From the NCBI RefSeq assembly GCF_011927765.1, contig NZ_JAATJG010000006.1, positions 124,001-188,000 of the forward strand: DNA of 64,000 nt, in the 5' to 3' direction. A program made the translations under genes and the position numbers. The notes below the pieces were generated by a model. It was not told where the DNA came from and searched no databases. It worked only from the letters and a program-made list of their open reading frames with translations. The first letter of the stretch is position 1. Every line of letters begins with the position of its first letter. Below are positions 9,910 to 19,630 of the stretch, in pieces. The stretch comes from Wenyingzhuangia aestuarii. Its GTDB lineage: Bacteria > Bacteroidota > Bacteroidia > Flavobacteriales > Flavobacteriaceae.

Positions 9910-11052
9910 ATGAATAGAAAATTAAGAATGGGAATGATTGGTGGAGGAACCGGATCCTTTATTGGAGACGTACACAGAAAAGCTTCCTCTATTGATGGAA
10001 TGATTGAATTGGTTTGTGGGGCTTTTAGCAGCACTGCAGAAAAATCAATACAATCTGGAAAAGATTTGTTTTTAGCAGAAAACAGATGTTATGGAAGTTA
10101 TGAAGAAATGATTCTAAAGGAAAAAGAACTTCCCAAAGAAGAACGTATGGATTTTGTAGCCATTGTAACTCCTAACCACATGCACTTTCCTCCTGCTAAA
10201 ATGGCTTTGGAAAACGGATTTCATGTGGTTTGCGACAAACCTATGACTTTAACACTAGAAGAAGCTATTGAATTAGAAGCCATTATTGAAAAATCAGGAA
10301 AACTATTTGCCTTAACCCATAATTATCCTGCAAATCCCATGGTAAAACAAGCAAAAGCTTTGGTGGATCATGGAGATTTAGGAACCATTAGAAAAGTGCA
10401 AGTACAGTACCTACAAGGCTGGTTATCTACAGATTTAGAAACTACAGGACAAAAACAAGCGGCTTGGCGTGTAGATCCTAGTAAATCTGGAATTGGTGGT
10501 GCTTTAGGAGATATTGGTACACATGCCGAAAACTTGGTTGAGTATATTACTGGGTTAAAAATCACAGAAATTGCTGCGGATTTAGGTCGTTTTGGAAAAG
10601 GAAGAGTTTTAGATGATGATGGAAATTTATTACTACGATTAGAAAACGGAGCCAAAGGAACTATGTCTATCTCTCAAATAGCTTTGGGTGAAGAAAATAA
10701 TTTAGCCATTAAAGTGTATGGAACCAAAGGAAGTATAGAATGGCATCAAGAAAACCCAAATGAATTGGTAACTCGTTGGTTAGATGAACCTTTAAAAATA
10801 TACACTCCTAACGGAAATAAACTATATCCATCTGCTCAAATATCTAGAATTCCGGCAGGACATCCCGAAGGATATTTAGAAGCTTTTGCTACTGTGTACA
10901 AAAACTTTGCAACCCACCTAATTGCCAAATTAAAAGGAGAAACCATAGATCAACCCGATTATCCAACAGCCAAAGATGGGCTTAGAGGAATGAAATTTAT
11001 TTATGCAGCCGTAGAAAGTGATAAAAACAACTCTATCTGGACAAAAATATAA
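9910..11052 (+). CDS. Gfo/Idh/MocA-family oxidoreductase
   Basis: A 380-residue NAD(P)-dependent sugar dehydrogenase-type protein. The N-terminal Rossmann fold starts MGMIGGGTGSFIG (about 7-19). The catalytic-lysine motif appears as CDKP at about 110, where EKP is usual. The C-terminal substrate domain includes GGALGDIGTHAENL at about 197, with the family histidine. No Tat or Sec signal is seen, so it is cytoplasmic. Family members oxidise or reduce a sugar hydroxyl, often at C3 of a glucoside or inositol. Between an MFS porter and a TIM-barrel isomerase/epimerase, a role in converting an imported sugar is likely. Specificity is unknown. Confidence 0.88.
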   Translation: MNRKLRMGMIGGGTGSFIGDVHRKASSIDGMIELVCGAFSSTAEKSIQSGKDLFLAENRCYGSYEEMILKEKELPKEERMDFVAIVTPNHMHFPPAKMALENGFHVVCDKPMTLTLEEAIELEAIIEKSGKLFALTHNYPANPMVKQAKALVDHGDLGTIRKVQVQYLQGWLSTDLETTGQKQAAWRVDPSKSGIGGALGDIGTHAENLVEYITGLKITEIAADLGRFGKGRVLDDDGNLLLRLENGAKGTMSISQIALGEENNLAIKVYGTKGSIEWHQENPNELVTRWLDEPLKIYTPNGNKLYPSAQISRIPAGHPEGYLEAFATVYKNFATHLIAKLKGETIDQPDYPTAKDGLRGMKFIYAAVESDKNNSIWTKI

Positions 11053-11068
11053 GCTTATAAAAACAATC

Positions 11069-13324
11069 ATGAAACAAACTATCAACTATAAAATTCCTTT
11101 ATTACTTCTTGCTACCTCTGTACTAGCAATTAGCTGTAAAGACAGAAACAAACAATATTTTGACACCAAATATGTAAAACCCGAAATTGTAAAAGAAGCC
11201 TCTTCTGCAGTTTCGTCACCAGAAGAAAGTTTAAAAAAATTCTACCTTCCTAAAGGTTATAAAATAGAATTGGTTGCTAGCGAACCTATGATAGATGAAC
11301 CTGTAACCATTGCTTGGGACGGAAACGGTAAAATGTATGTGGCAGAAATGAACACCTATATGCAAGATGTTGATGGCTCTGGAACCAATAGATCTATTAG
11401 TAAAATTAAACAATTAATAGATACTGATGGTGATGGTAAAATGGACAAAAGCACTGTTTTTATAGATAGTTTGCTATTACCTCGTATGATTCTGCCTTTA
11501 GACAACGGAGAATTAATTGTAAACGAAACTTATTCTTACGATTTATGGAAATACACAGACACCAACCATGATGGTGTAGCTGATAAAAAAGAAAGAGTAT
11601 ATTACAATCCTAGACGTAGAGGAGGTAATTTAGAACACCAGCAAAGTGGATTACTTTGGAGTTTAGACAACTGGGTATATACGACCTACAATCCATTGCG
11701 TTTTAAATTCACAAAAGACAGGGTTATAGCAGACACTGTAGCCAACATGCCTAGCGGTCAATGGGGATTAACACAAGATGACTTAGGAAATTTATTCTAT
11801 TCAACTGCTGGAGGAGAAAACCCTGCTTATGGATTTCAACAACCTCCTATTTATGGAGATTATAGTCCCAAAGAAAGATTAGAACCAGGCTTTATGGAAA
11901 CGTGGCCAATTGTAGGAACACCTGACGTACAAGGAGGTCCTTTTAGATTAAAAAAAGATGGAACCTTAAATCATTTTACAGGAGTTGCAGGCCAAACAAT
12001 TTACAGAGGCCATACATTACCAGCCAATATGTATGGAGATTTATTTATACCAGAACCTGTAGGAAGGTTTATTAGAAGAGCCAAAGTTAAAAATGTAGAT
12101 GGGTTAAAAGTATTATCAAACGCCTATTATCAAACAGAATTTTTAGCTTCAACAGATTTAAATTTTAGACCTGTATGGTCCGAAACAGGTCCTGACGGAG
12201 CTTTATACGTAGTAGATATGTACAGAGGAATTATTCAAGAAAGCAATTGGACTCGTAAAGGAAGTAAAATTAGACCTGTAATAAAACGTAAAAAATTAGA
12301 TAAAAATATTGGTAGAGGTAGAATTTATAGAATTGTACACGAAGAAATTGAGCCAGACAAACAACCTAAATTATTAGATAAAACCTCGTTAGAATTGGTA
12401 GATTATTTAGGTCACAGAAACGGATGGTATAGAAATACTGCTCAAAAACTAATTATTTTAAGACAAGACAAAAAAGTTATTCCTAAATTAAAAGAAATTG
12501 CTTTAGATAACGAAAGTTTATGGAGTCGTTGGTTTGGAGCCAACAAAGATTACGGATTAGAAAGAATTCATGCGCTATGGACTTTAGAAGGACTAGAAGC
12601 GATTGACAAAGCATTACTTAAAGAAAAATTCACCGACAAAGATGAACGCGTTCGTTTAACAGCTATTAGAATTTCTGAAAATTTCTTAAAAGAAAATGAC
12701 GATACTTTTTTTGAAGCTTACGAAACATTAGCTACAGATTCTTCCATAGAAGTTGTCAATCAAGTAGCTCTAAGTTTACGCTTTAGCGATTCTAAAAAAG
12801 CAACTAGCTTGTTAAAACAAATTCAAAGAAAAAACACAGATAACAAAGTAATCTCTCATTCTGCAACAGAAAGTTTGAAAAAAGATGATGAACGACTAGT
12901 AGCTTTAAAAGAACGTATTAAAGATAGAACCAACAATCATATAGCTAATATTTTAAGAGGATACGACATATACAATCAACTATGTACTACTTGTCACGGT
13001 CCTGATTTAAAAGGTGCAGAAAATGAAGATGGTTCACGTGTAGCACCACCTTTGTTGGGAAGTCCTAGAGTAAAAGGAGATATTGATCAATTGGCCAAAA
13101 TTTTATTACATGGTCTAATTGGTGAAGTTGATGGGAAAGATTACGGAGTTATGATGTCTTTAAAAAGTAATGACGATGCATGGATTGCAAATGTATTAAG
13201 CTACGTAAGAGCTATGAATAATGAAGAAGCTGTACAAAAATGGCGTATTTCCAAAGTAAGAGAAAGAAATAAAGATAGAACAGATTATTGGACCCTAAAA
13301 GAGTTAAAAAAATCTAAAAAATAA
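11069..13324 (+). CDS. PVC-type haem-binding lipoprotein (membrane-bound dehydrogenase-like)
   Basis: A 751-residue lipoprotein. The signal ends in a lipobox-like LAISC. The N-terminal two thirds match the planctomycete/verrucomicrobial membrane-bound dehydrogenase-type beta-propeller (PKGYKIELVASEPM, IAWDGNGKMYVAEM, GPDGALYVVDMYRG) and carry calcium-loop-like DTDGDGKMDK and DTNHDGVADKK. HEAT-like helices follow at about 430-620. The C-terminus is a cytochrome c domain with one CTTCH haem site. It probably faces the periplasm and passes electrons from a sugar oxidation, which is inference. The open frame runs back to 11018 inside the oxidoreductase gene; ATG 11069 is chosen because it starts the signal peptide. 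Confidence 0.85.
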   Translation: MKQTINYKIPLLLLATSVLAISCKDRNKQYFDTKYVKPEIVKEASSAVSSPEESLKKFYLPKGYKIELVASEPMIDEPVTIAWDGNGKMYVAEMNTYMQDVDGSGTNRSISKIKQLIDTDGDGKMDKSTVFIDSLLLPRMILPLDNGELIVNETYSYDLWKYTDTNHDGVADKKERVYYNPRRRGGNLEHQQSGLLWSLDNWVYTTYNPLRFKFTKDRVIADTVANMPSGQWGLTQDDLGNLFYSTAGGENPAYGFQQPPIYGDYSPKERLEPGFMETWPIVGTPDVQGGPFRLKKDGTLNHFTGVAGQTIYRGHTLPANMYGDLFIPEPVGRFIRRAKVKNVDGLKVLSNAYYQTEFLASTDLNFRPVWSETGPDGALYVVDMYRGIIQESNWTRKGSKIRPVIKRKKLDKNIGRGRIYRIVHEEIEPDKQPKLLDKTSLELVDYLGHRNGWYRNTAQKLIILRQDKKVIPKLKEIALDNESLWSRWFGANKDYGLERIHALWTLEGLEAIDKALLKEKFTDKDERVRLTAIRISENFLKENDDTFFEAYETLATDSSIEVVNQVALSLRFSDSKKATSLLKQIQRKNTDNKVISHSATESLKKDDERLVALKERIKDRTNNHIANILRGYDIYNQLCTTCHGPDLKGAENEDGSRVAPPLLGSPRVKGDIDQLAKILLHGLIGEVDGKDYGVMMSLKSNDDAWIANVLSYVRAMNNEEAVQKWRISKVRERNKDRTDYWTLKELKKSKK

Positions 13325-13343
13325 GCTAACCCAAAAAAAACGT

Positions 13344-14396
13344 ATGAATATTATAAAAGGACCCGCTATATTTTTAGCTCAGTTTGCTGGTACAGAAGCT
13401 CCATACAACACCTTAGACGGTATGTGTGGTTGGGTATCTAAACTCGGCTATAAAGGAATACAAATCCCTACATGGGAAACAGGTTTGATAGATTTAGATT
13501 TAGCCGCTAGTAGTCAAACTTATTGTGATGAATTAAAAGGTAAAGTAGCTTCTTACGGACTAGAAATCACAGAATTATCTACGCATTTACAAGGACAATT
13601 AGTTGCCGTAAATCCTGCATACGATAGTATGTTCGATAATTTTGCTCCCGATGCCTATAAAAACAATCCTAAAGCTAGAACTGCTTGGGCGGTAGACCAA
13701 TTAAAAAAGGCTGCCATTGCTAGTAAAAACTTAGGAATAACCGCTCATGCAACTTTTTCAGGTTCGCTCATGTGGCACACTATGTATCCTTGGCCACAAG
13801 CTCCAAAAGGATTGGTAGAAATGGGATTTAAAGAACTAGCAGACAGATGGATGCCTATTTTAAATACTTTTGATGAAAATGGTGTAGATGTTTGTTATGA
13901 AATTCACCCCGGAGAAGATTTACATGATGGTGTTACTTTTGAACGCTTTTTAAAAGCAACAAACAACCACCAAAGAGTAAATATTTTGTACGATCCTAGT
14001 CACTTTGTTTTGCAACAATTAGATTATTTAAAATACATAGATTATTACCACGAATACATTAAAATGTTCCATGTAAAAGATGCTGAATTTAATGCTTCTG
14101 GAAAAACAGGAGTGTATGGAGGTTATCAAGATTGGAAAGACCGTGCCGGTAGATTTAGATCTTTAGGTGATGGACAAGTAGATTTTAAAAGCATTTTTTC
14201 TAAACTTACTCAATACAACTGTAATGTATGGGCAGTAATGGAATGGGAATGTTGTTTAAAATCTCCTGAACAAGGTGCTAAAGAAGGAGCTCCATTTATA
14301 AGCCAGCATTTAATAGATGCTACCGAAAAAGGCTTTGATGATTTTGCTGGAGGTGCAGAAGATCCTGCTGCTCTTAGAAAAATATTAGGCATTTAA
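13344..14396 (+). CDS. Sugar phosphate isomerase/epimerase-family TIM-barrel protein
   Basis: A 350-residue protein of the xylose-isomerase-like (AP endonuclease 2) TIM-barrel superfamily. Likely metal ligands are the glutamate of CYEIHPGED, the aspartate/histidine of YDPSHF, the histidine of MFHVKDAEF and the glutamate of VMEWECC. Such proteins isomerise or epimerise sugars or act on 3-keto sugars. It is the last gene of the operon, 19 bp after the haem lipoprotein and just before a terminator. No signal peptide is seen, so it is cytoplasmic and should work with the Gfo/Idh/MocA enzyme. Substrate unknown. Confidence 0.85.
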   Translation: MNIIKGPAIFLAQFAGTEAPYNTLDGMCGWVSKLGYKGIQIPTWETGLIDLDLAASSQTYCDELKGKVASYGLEITELSTHLQGQLVAVNPAYDSMFDNFAPDAYKNNPKARTAWAVDQLKKAAIASKNLGITAHATFSGSLMWHTMYPWPQAPKGLVEMGFKELADRWMPILNTFDENGVDVCYEIHPGEDLHDGVTFERFLKATNNHQRVNILYDPSHFVLQQLDYLKYIDYYHEYIKMFHVKDAEFNASGKTGVYGGYQDWKDRAGRFRSLGDGQVDFKSIFSKLTQYNCNVWAVMEWECCLKSPEQGAKEGAPFISQHLIDATEKGFDDFAGGAEDPAALRKILGI

Positions 14397-14421
14397 GTTT
14401 TAAGAAAAAGAGAGAGTATGT

Positions 14422-14455
14422 AAAAGGAGCAGTAAGAAATTACTGCTCCTTTTTT
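14422..14455. terminator. Bidirectional terminator, sugar operon and abiH
   Basis: A perfect 14-bp stem (aaaaggagcagtaa with ttactgctcctttt) and GAAA loop, followed by further T residues. It ends the sugar operon. The convergent AbiH gene's stop codon touches the right arm, so the same hairpin ends that gene. Confidence 0.88.
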
Positions 14456-15545
14456 ATCTAAAATTATGTTCTTTATCACTCTTGGTCTTTATTATATCAT
14501 CAACTAATAATGAAAGATAATCATTAAAAATATAATCACCTTCTTCATTAACTTGAGGACATTTTAACGATAGTTTGTAATTCCTTATTACTCCATAATG
14601 ACTTTCTTTTCCTATGACCCTATCTATATTTACCAACGTATCAAAATAACCTTGATAATCTTTATAGTACATAATATTTATATTTACCACATTTTTGTTT
14701 GTAAACACTTCATTTAATATTTTTCTATCCGATACTCCACAAGAATGACCTATTACAAATACATTAATTTTATTTACTAAATCACTTCTTCCTCTTAAAG
14801 CCTCCATAAACTCAAACAACTTATTCTCACAATTGGTTTGCTTATAATAATATCGTTTGATGTTTTTCAAAAATTCATTATTATTTCTATCAATTAAAAG
14901 TTTGGTTTCCTCTTCTGTAGGTGCATAACCGAAAATAATAGGATTCACTGTACAACTTAATTGTCCATGGAAATTTAAGACCTCTACATGCTCTATTTTA
15001 TCTTTATACAAACGTTCAAACGTATTGGTATAATTAAAGTTGAGTATTAAATTATCTCTATCCTTCCCTACTCTTTCAAAGAAAGAAGAGAATTCGGAAA
15101 TGGCATTATCTTCTTTATTAAAGAGACCTAAATATGTTTCTAACTCTTTTTTAACTTGAGTTAATTCTGTATTCAATTTTATTGGACTTTCTCTAAGCGT
15201 AGGGTCTAGCGTTTTATTTAGCAATTCAAAGTACAATACTTCTATATCACACCATTTATTAATATTCGTTTGAGATATAATTTCTTTTAAAAATTTATTT
15301 TCAACAAAAATATCATATTTTAAAAGCACCTTATTTTTAGTCATTTGATAAGAAGTATTATTTCCTTTAGCAGTAACCTCTACAGAACTATTCATCCAAA
15401 GAATTTTTCCTTTAGCATCTCTAATATTAACAACTGTTATCAATTTACTACTACTTTCAATCAACCATTCTACAAAAGATGTATAATCTGTATTATATCC
15501 GTGAGCTAAATCAAATCCGTTCCCTATAATAAATATGTTTTTCAT
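14454..15545 (-). CDS. AbiH-family abortive infection protein
   Basis: A 363-residue protein with the N-terminal signature of the AbiH phage-abortive-infection family, IIGNGFDLAHGYNT at residues 5-18. Later conserved blocks include NFNYTNTFERLY, NFHGQL, IFGYA and VIGHSCGVSDRKI. No membrane segment is present. The gene is monocistronic, lies on the opposite strand to both neighbours, and looks more AT-rich than them, which fits a recently acquired single-gene defence module. No integrase, repeat or tRNA is adjacent. The AbiH mechanism is not known to me in detail; a defence role here rests only on family membership. Confidence 0.82.
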   Translation of the reverse strand: MKNIFIIGNGFDLAHGYNTDYTSFVEWLIESSSKLITVVNIRDAKGKILWMNSSVEVTAKGNNTSYQMTKNKVLLKYDIFVENKFLKEIISQTNINKWCDIEVLYFELLNKTLDPTLRESPIKLNTELTQVKKELETYLGLFNKEDNAISEFSSFFERVGKDRDNLILNFNYTNTFERLYKDKIEHVEVLNFHGQLSCTVNPIIFGYAPTEEETKLLIDRNNNEFLKNIKRYYYKQTNCENKLFEFMEALRGRSDLVNKINVFVIGHSCGVSDRKILNEVFTNKNVVNINIMYYKDYQGYFDTLVNIDRVIGKESHYGVIRNYKLSLKCPQVNEEGDYIFNDYLSLLVDDIIKTKSDKEHNFR

Positions 15546-15641
15546 TTATGCAATTTTGTCAATACCTAAAGATAATAGATGTTCTGTTTTTACACATCAT
15601 CATATATAAATACTTATGCACACATTCCTCACAACTTTGCG

Positions 15642-15649
15642 TATCTTTG
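15642..15649 (+). promoter_or_regulatory. Putative -7 box of the helicase promoter
   Basis: TATCTTTG followed by C matches the Bacteroidota -7 consensus TAnnTTTG, 22 bases before the helicase ATG. No convincing -33 TTTG is seen at the usual spacing. Confidence 0.4.
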
Positions 15650-15670
15650 CAGCACTAGTAACATCTATAT

Positions 15671-16906
15671 ATGACATTTAAAGACCTACAGCTTAACGCT
15701 AAAATTTTAAAAGCAGTTTCTGAACAAAACTACTCTACTCCTACTCCTATTCAAGAAAAAACCATTCCTTTGGTTTTAGATGGAATAGACGTAATAGGTT
15801 GTGCACAAACAGGAACAGGAAAAACGGCTGCTTTTGCCTTACCTATTTTAGAAAGATTATTCAATCTTGCCGATGCTAAAAAAGGAGAAAAACAAATTAA
15901 AGCTTTAATTGTAACTCCAACTCGCGAATTAACCATTCAAATAGAGGAGAACTTTAAAATGTATAGTACTTATACCAACCTTAGAACCGCTTCTGTTTAT
16001 GGAGGAATTTCTATAGAGCCTCAAATAGAGTTGCTAAAAAAAGGAGTTGATATTTTAATTGCTACTCCAGGTCGTTTGCTAGATTTACACAAGAGAGACA
16101 TTTTAAATTTAGATTACATACAAACATTGGTGTTAGATGAAGCAGACATGATGTTGGATATGGGATTTATTGATGATGTTAAAAAAATAGCACGTTTGTG
16201 TCCTCCTAAAAAACAAACTTTATTGTTTTCTGCAACCATGCCTCCTAAAATTGATGCTTTGGCAAACGAATTGTTAACAGAACCTGAAAAGGTATCCGTA
16301 TCTGTTCTGTCATCAGCAGCAAAAACGATTAGTCAGGAACTGTATATGGTGCCAAAACCTCAAAAAATAGAATTGTGTTTGCATTTATTACGTAACGATT
16401 TACGTGGAAACATGATTATTTTTAGACGTACTAAATTTGGTGTAGACAAACTAGAAGAAACTTTACTAAAGAACAAATACAAAGTAGACACCATTCACGG
16501 TGATAAAACTCAGGTAGCTAGAACCAAAGCCCTAAACAAGTTTAAAAACAACGATGTAAATATTTTAATTGCCACCGATGTGGCTGCTCGTGGTATTGAC
16601 ATTCCAGATTTAGACATTGTGATCAACTTTGATTTGCCAAACATTCCAGAAGCTTATGTACACAGAATTGGTCGTACAGGTAGAGCGGGTAAAGAAGGTA
16701 GAGCTTTGTCTTTCTGTTCTGCAGATGAAAAAACATATGTAAAAGAAATTCAGCAATTGTTAGGAAAATTAATTCCTATAGAAGAAAATCATCCTTATCC
16801 TTTAGATCCTGCTGCCAAACCAGAAGTACATAAAAAACAAGGAAGTAAATACAAAAAAGGACGTAAATCTGTAGGCTCAAAAGCCAAAAAGAAACGTTGG
16901 TATTAA
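15671..16906 (+). CDS. DEAD-box RNA helicase (RhlE-like)
   Basis: A 411-residue ATP-dependent RNA helicase with all core motifs in order: Q motif (TPTPIQEKTIP), motif I AQTGTGKT, Ia PTRELT, Ib TPGR, II DEAD, III SAT, V ATDVAARGID and VI HRIGRTGRAG. It ends in a lysine-rich tail (about 380-411) that should bind RNA, as in RhlE-type enzymes acting in ribosome assembly or mRNA turnover, particularly in the cold. The EEP-family gene follows after 31 bp with no terminator, so the two are probably co-transcribed. Confidence 0.93.
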   Translation: MTFKDLQLNAKILKAVSEQNYSTPTPIQEKTIPLVLDGIDVIGCAQTGTGKTAAFALPILERLFNLADAKKGEKQIKALIVTPTRELTIQIEENFKMYSTYTNLRTASVYGGISIEPQIELLKKGVDILIATPGRLLDLHKRDILNLDYIQTLVLDEADMMLDMGFIDDVKKIARLCPPKKQTLLFSATMPPKIDALANELLTEPEKVSVSVLSSAAKTISQELYMVPKPQKIELCLHLLRNDLRGNMIIFRRTKFGVDKLEETLLKNKYKVDTIHGDKTQVARTKALNKFKNNDVNILIATDVAARGIDIPDLDIVINFDLPNIPEAYVHRIGRTGRAGKEGRALSFCSADEKTYVKEIQQLLGKLIPIEENHPYPLDPAAKPEVHKKQGSKYKKGRKSVGSKAKKKRWY

Positions 16907-16937
16907 TAGTTACACGTTAGAATTAAAAGAAAACACT

Positions 16938-17993
16938 ATGCATATTCTGTATTACACCTTATCTTTTATTTTAATGCTATGTACATTTTTACCTTTGGTA
17001 AAACATCAATACTGGATCTTTAGAATTGCCAGTTTTGCTAGAATCCAAATAGCTATTTTATTGGTGCCTATTTTGGGCTTAGGTTTTTACATACATACAA
17101 CACCTTGGTATCTTGTTTCTTGTATTCAACTACTTTTAGGTGTTTCTTTGTTGCATCAGTTAATTATTTTAGCCCCTTATATTAATTTTTCTTCTCCCAA
17201 AAAAGAAACCCAACAAAACAATACTATTTCAATTATATCGGCAAACGTTTATCAATACAATCAGAATTATGATAAATTAATTAACCTTGTCCGTGCACAA
17301 AAACCCAATATTCTTTTAACCTTAGAAAGTAATCAGAAATGGGAAGATGCTTTAACTATTTTAGATACAGACTATCCTTATCAGCATAAAATAGCCTTAG
17401 AAAATACTTATGGAATGCATTTCTATACAGATTTAGAGGTAGAAAAAATAGAAACCCATTATTTTGTTGCTGATGATATTCCCTCTATAGAGGTTCATTT
17501 AAAAGATAAAAACGGAACTCTTTTTGTGTTTTATGGAGTGCATCCTCCACCAGCATCGCCCACAGAAGAACCTAACTCCAAAGAAAAAGATGGAGAACTT
17601 GCTGCTTTAGCTAAAAGAATAAAACAAGAAACATTACCAGTGCTTATTACAGGAGATTTTAACAGTGTAGCTTGGTCTAGAATTACTAAAATATTCACCA
17701 AAGTTTCTGGTCTTAAAGATGCCCGAAAAGGAAAAGGATTTATTGCTACTTTTCCTGTAAAATATCCGTTGTTTAGAGTTCCTATAGATCTATTATTTCA
17801 CACTGCTCACTTTAAAACTCACACCTTAACAACACTAGCATCTATAGATTCAGATCATTTTCCACTATATATAGAATGTTCTTTAAAGTCTAATCCTAAA
17901 ACGACAACATCGTCTAAAATTTCTTTAGAAACCAAAGAACATGTAGATGAATTGATTCAGAAAGGAAAAGATGAAATTTCATTTCAAAGATAG
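16938..17993 (+). CDS. Membrane-anchored endonuclease/exonuclease/phosphatase-family protein
   Basis: A 351-residue protein. Three hydrophobic helices occupy about residues 1-80, then an EEP (DNase I-like) catalytic domain runs from about 95 to 315. Its motifs are SIISANVYQYN, the glutamate of TLESNQKW, FYGVHPPP, the ITGDFNS metal/catalytic site and the terminal SDHFP histidine. The active site is probably on the outer face of the inner membrane. Family members hydrolyse phosphodiester bonds in nucleic acids, phosphoinositides or sphingomyelin; the substrate here is unknown. It is likely co-transcribed with the helicase, though the functional link is unclear. Confidence 0.85.
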   Translation: MHILYYTLSFILMLCTFLPLVKHQYWIFRIASFARIQIAILLVPILGLGFYIHTTPWYLVSCIQLLLGVSLLHQLIILAPYINFSSPKKETQQNNTISIISANVYQYNQNYDKLINLVRAQKPNILLTLESNQKWEDALTILDTDYPYQHKIALENTYGMHFYTDLEVEKIETHYFVADDIPSIEVHLKDKNGTLFVFYGVHPPPASPTEEPNSKEKDGELAALAKRIKQETLPVLITGDFNSVAWSRITKIFTKVSGLKDARKGKGFIATFPVKYPLFRVPIDLLFHTAHFKTHTLTTLASIDSDHFPLYIECSLKSNPKTTTSSKISLETKEHVDELIQKGKDEISFQR

Positions 17994-18182
17994 GAATTAC
18001 TAACTTTTCTATTTTTCCGTTATCATTTTTCGTTAGCGCACACACCTTAATAAAACAAACATATATCATTGTTATATTAACAAATTCACTAAAAAAAACT
18101 TATATTCTATTGAATTCAACATTAGACATCCTTGTTTACACCTTTAATTAATAGTTTTGTGTACAAACTAAAAACAACATTT

Positions 18183-19358
18183 ATGCTATACTTTTTACAA
18201 AAAAAGAGCAAATATTTATTTATACTATCACTGTTGATGGTACTATTTAGTAATGCTCAAGACAAAAAAATAAAAATTACCGGACTTATTTTGGATCAAA
18301 CAAATGAAACAGTTCCTTTTGTTACTGTTGGAATTGTAAACAAAAGTATTGGTACGGCAAGTACCGAGGATGGTGAATTCTCATTATTAGTCTCTAACAA
18401 TGAATTACAAGATACCTTATATGTTTCTTCTTTAGGATTTGATACATATAAAATTAAAGTAGATGAATTTTTAGCTAAAAAAGACAAATATATTGTTTTA
18501 ATAGACAATGTAGTGAACCTTACTACTCTAAAATTATTAACTCCAAAAGAGTATGTTGTAAATGCAATAAAATTTCTTAAAAAGAACACACTTAGCAAAA
18601 CTCACGTAAAAGAAATTTTATATAGAAGAGCGGCTTCGGAAGATGGAAAAGCAAAATTTTGGGTAGAAAATTACATTCTTTTAAAAGACAGAGGTCCTGC
18701 TAATTGGATGGGAACTATTCAAGTAACCGAAGCAAGAAAATCTGCAGACTACAGATATTGGAAGCGTACCCAATGGAGACACTCTATTGCAAGTATGCAC
18801 GAAGTAAACCCTTTTACGCCAAGTGACTCTGAACACTCTAGAAACTTAAAAAAGTTTACTTGGAAAAAAACAGGAAATTCATCTTACGAAGGAGAAGATG
18901 TCTTAATTTTAGAAGGAACAAACCCAGATAAAAAATGGGAAAAATTAACTTTGTACATAGGTATTGACAGCTACAAAGTTTACAAAATAGAACGAGGTAA
19001 AACATTGTATATATATAAAAAACATAAAAGCGGAAAAGTACATTTAAGTTACTTTAAAAATGAGTGGAGTTTTCCAAAACACATGGTTCCAAGAGAATTA
19101 ATAGGAACACCTGCAGAAACTTTAAATTATAGAATGGAAGCTTTTGTTCTAAATGTAGTAACCGATAAAAAGAAAACTCGTATTCAAGAATATGGTATCG
19201 ATAAAGATATGGGATCTCTAGATTTACCTTATCATCCTGAATTTTGGAAATCTTTAAACATGCCACCAGACACTAAGTTTTACTTAAAAAACAAAGAAGA
19301 AATAGAAGGTTTGTATGGAGTTCCATTAGAAACACAATATGAACTTGTAAATCAATAA
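18183..19358 (+). CDS. Secreted carboxypeptidase-like regulatory domain protein
   Basis: A 391-residue protein with an N-terminal signal (YLFILSLLMVLFSNAQ) and a carboxypeptidase-D regulatory-like beta-sandwich at about 30-110 (ITGLILDQTNETVPFVTVGI, NKSIGTASTEDGEFSL). The rest, about 130-380, is an uncharacterised domain that I do not recognise beyond its frequent occurrence after this sandwich in Bacteroidota. Probably periplasmic or outer-membrane associated. The frame is open back to a TTG at 18132, but ATG 18183 directly starts the signal peptide. A strong terminator follows. No function is proposed. Confidence 0.75.
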   Translation: MLYFLQKKSKYLFILSLLMVLFSNAQDKKIKITGLILDQTNETVPFVTVGIVNKSIGTASTEDGEFSLLVSNNELQDTLYVSSLGFDTYKIKVDEFLAKKDKYIVLIDNVVNLTTLKLLTPKEYVVNAIKFLKKNTLSKTHVKEILYRRAASEDGKAKFWVENYILLKDRGPANWMGTIQVTEARKSADYRYWKRTQWRHSIASMHEVNPFTPSDSEHSRNLKKFTWKKTGNSSYEGEDVLILEGTNPDKKWEKLTLYIGIDSYKVYKIERGKTLYIYKKHKSGKVHLSYFKNEWSFPKHMVPRELIGTPAETLNYRMEAFVLNVVTDKKKTRIQEYGIDKDMGSLDLPYHPEFWKSLNMPPDTKFYLKNKEEIEGLYGVPLETQYELVNQ

Positions 19359-19371
19359 TCATTATTTAATC

Positions 19372-19403
19372 AAAAACCAGAACAATTATTGTTCTGGTTT
19401 TTT
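19372..19403 (+). terminator. Rho-independent terminator
   Basis: A perfect 14-bp stem (aaaaaccagaacaa with ttgttctggttttt), 3-nt loop and T tract, directly after the carboxypeptidase-like-domain gene. Confidence 0.88.
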
Positions 19404-19630
19404 TATAATAACTAATTAACAAACCGCCAAGAAACAACTTCAGAAATAAAACTAAACCTTCTAGAAGATTTTAGAACCGTTTCTTATACCATACATAGAC
19501 CATTAAGTACAAGAAACTCCACATTAGTCCCCTATCAACAAGAAGATGTTTAGAAATAGAACACCAAATCAGTCTTATAATTTTTGGAGTATTTAGATTT
19601 TACTTTTATGACAGATTAGATATCTATATA
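19404..19630. other. Gene-free spacer, possibly a decayed gene
   Basis: Between two terminators. It holds no intact gene. A 45-codon open stretch on the plus strand (about 19411-19552, reading ...LLEDFRTVSYTIHRPL... then a stop) has protein-like composition but no start context and no recognised family. It may be a remnant or chance. Confidence 0.3.
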
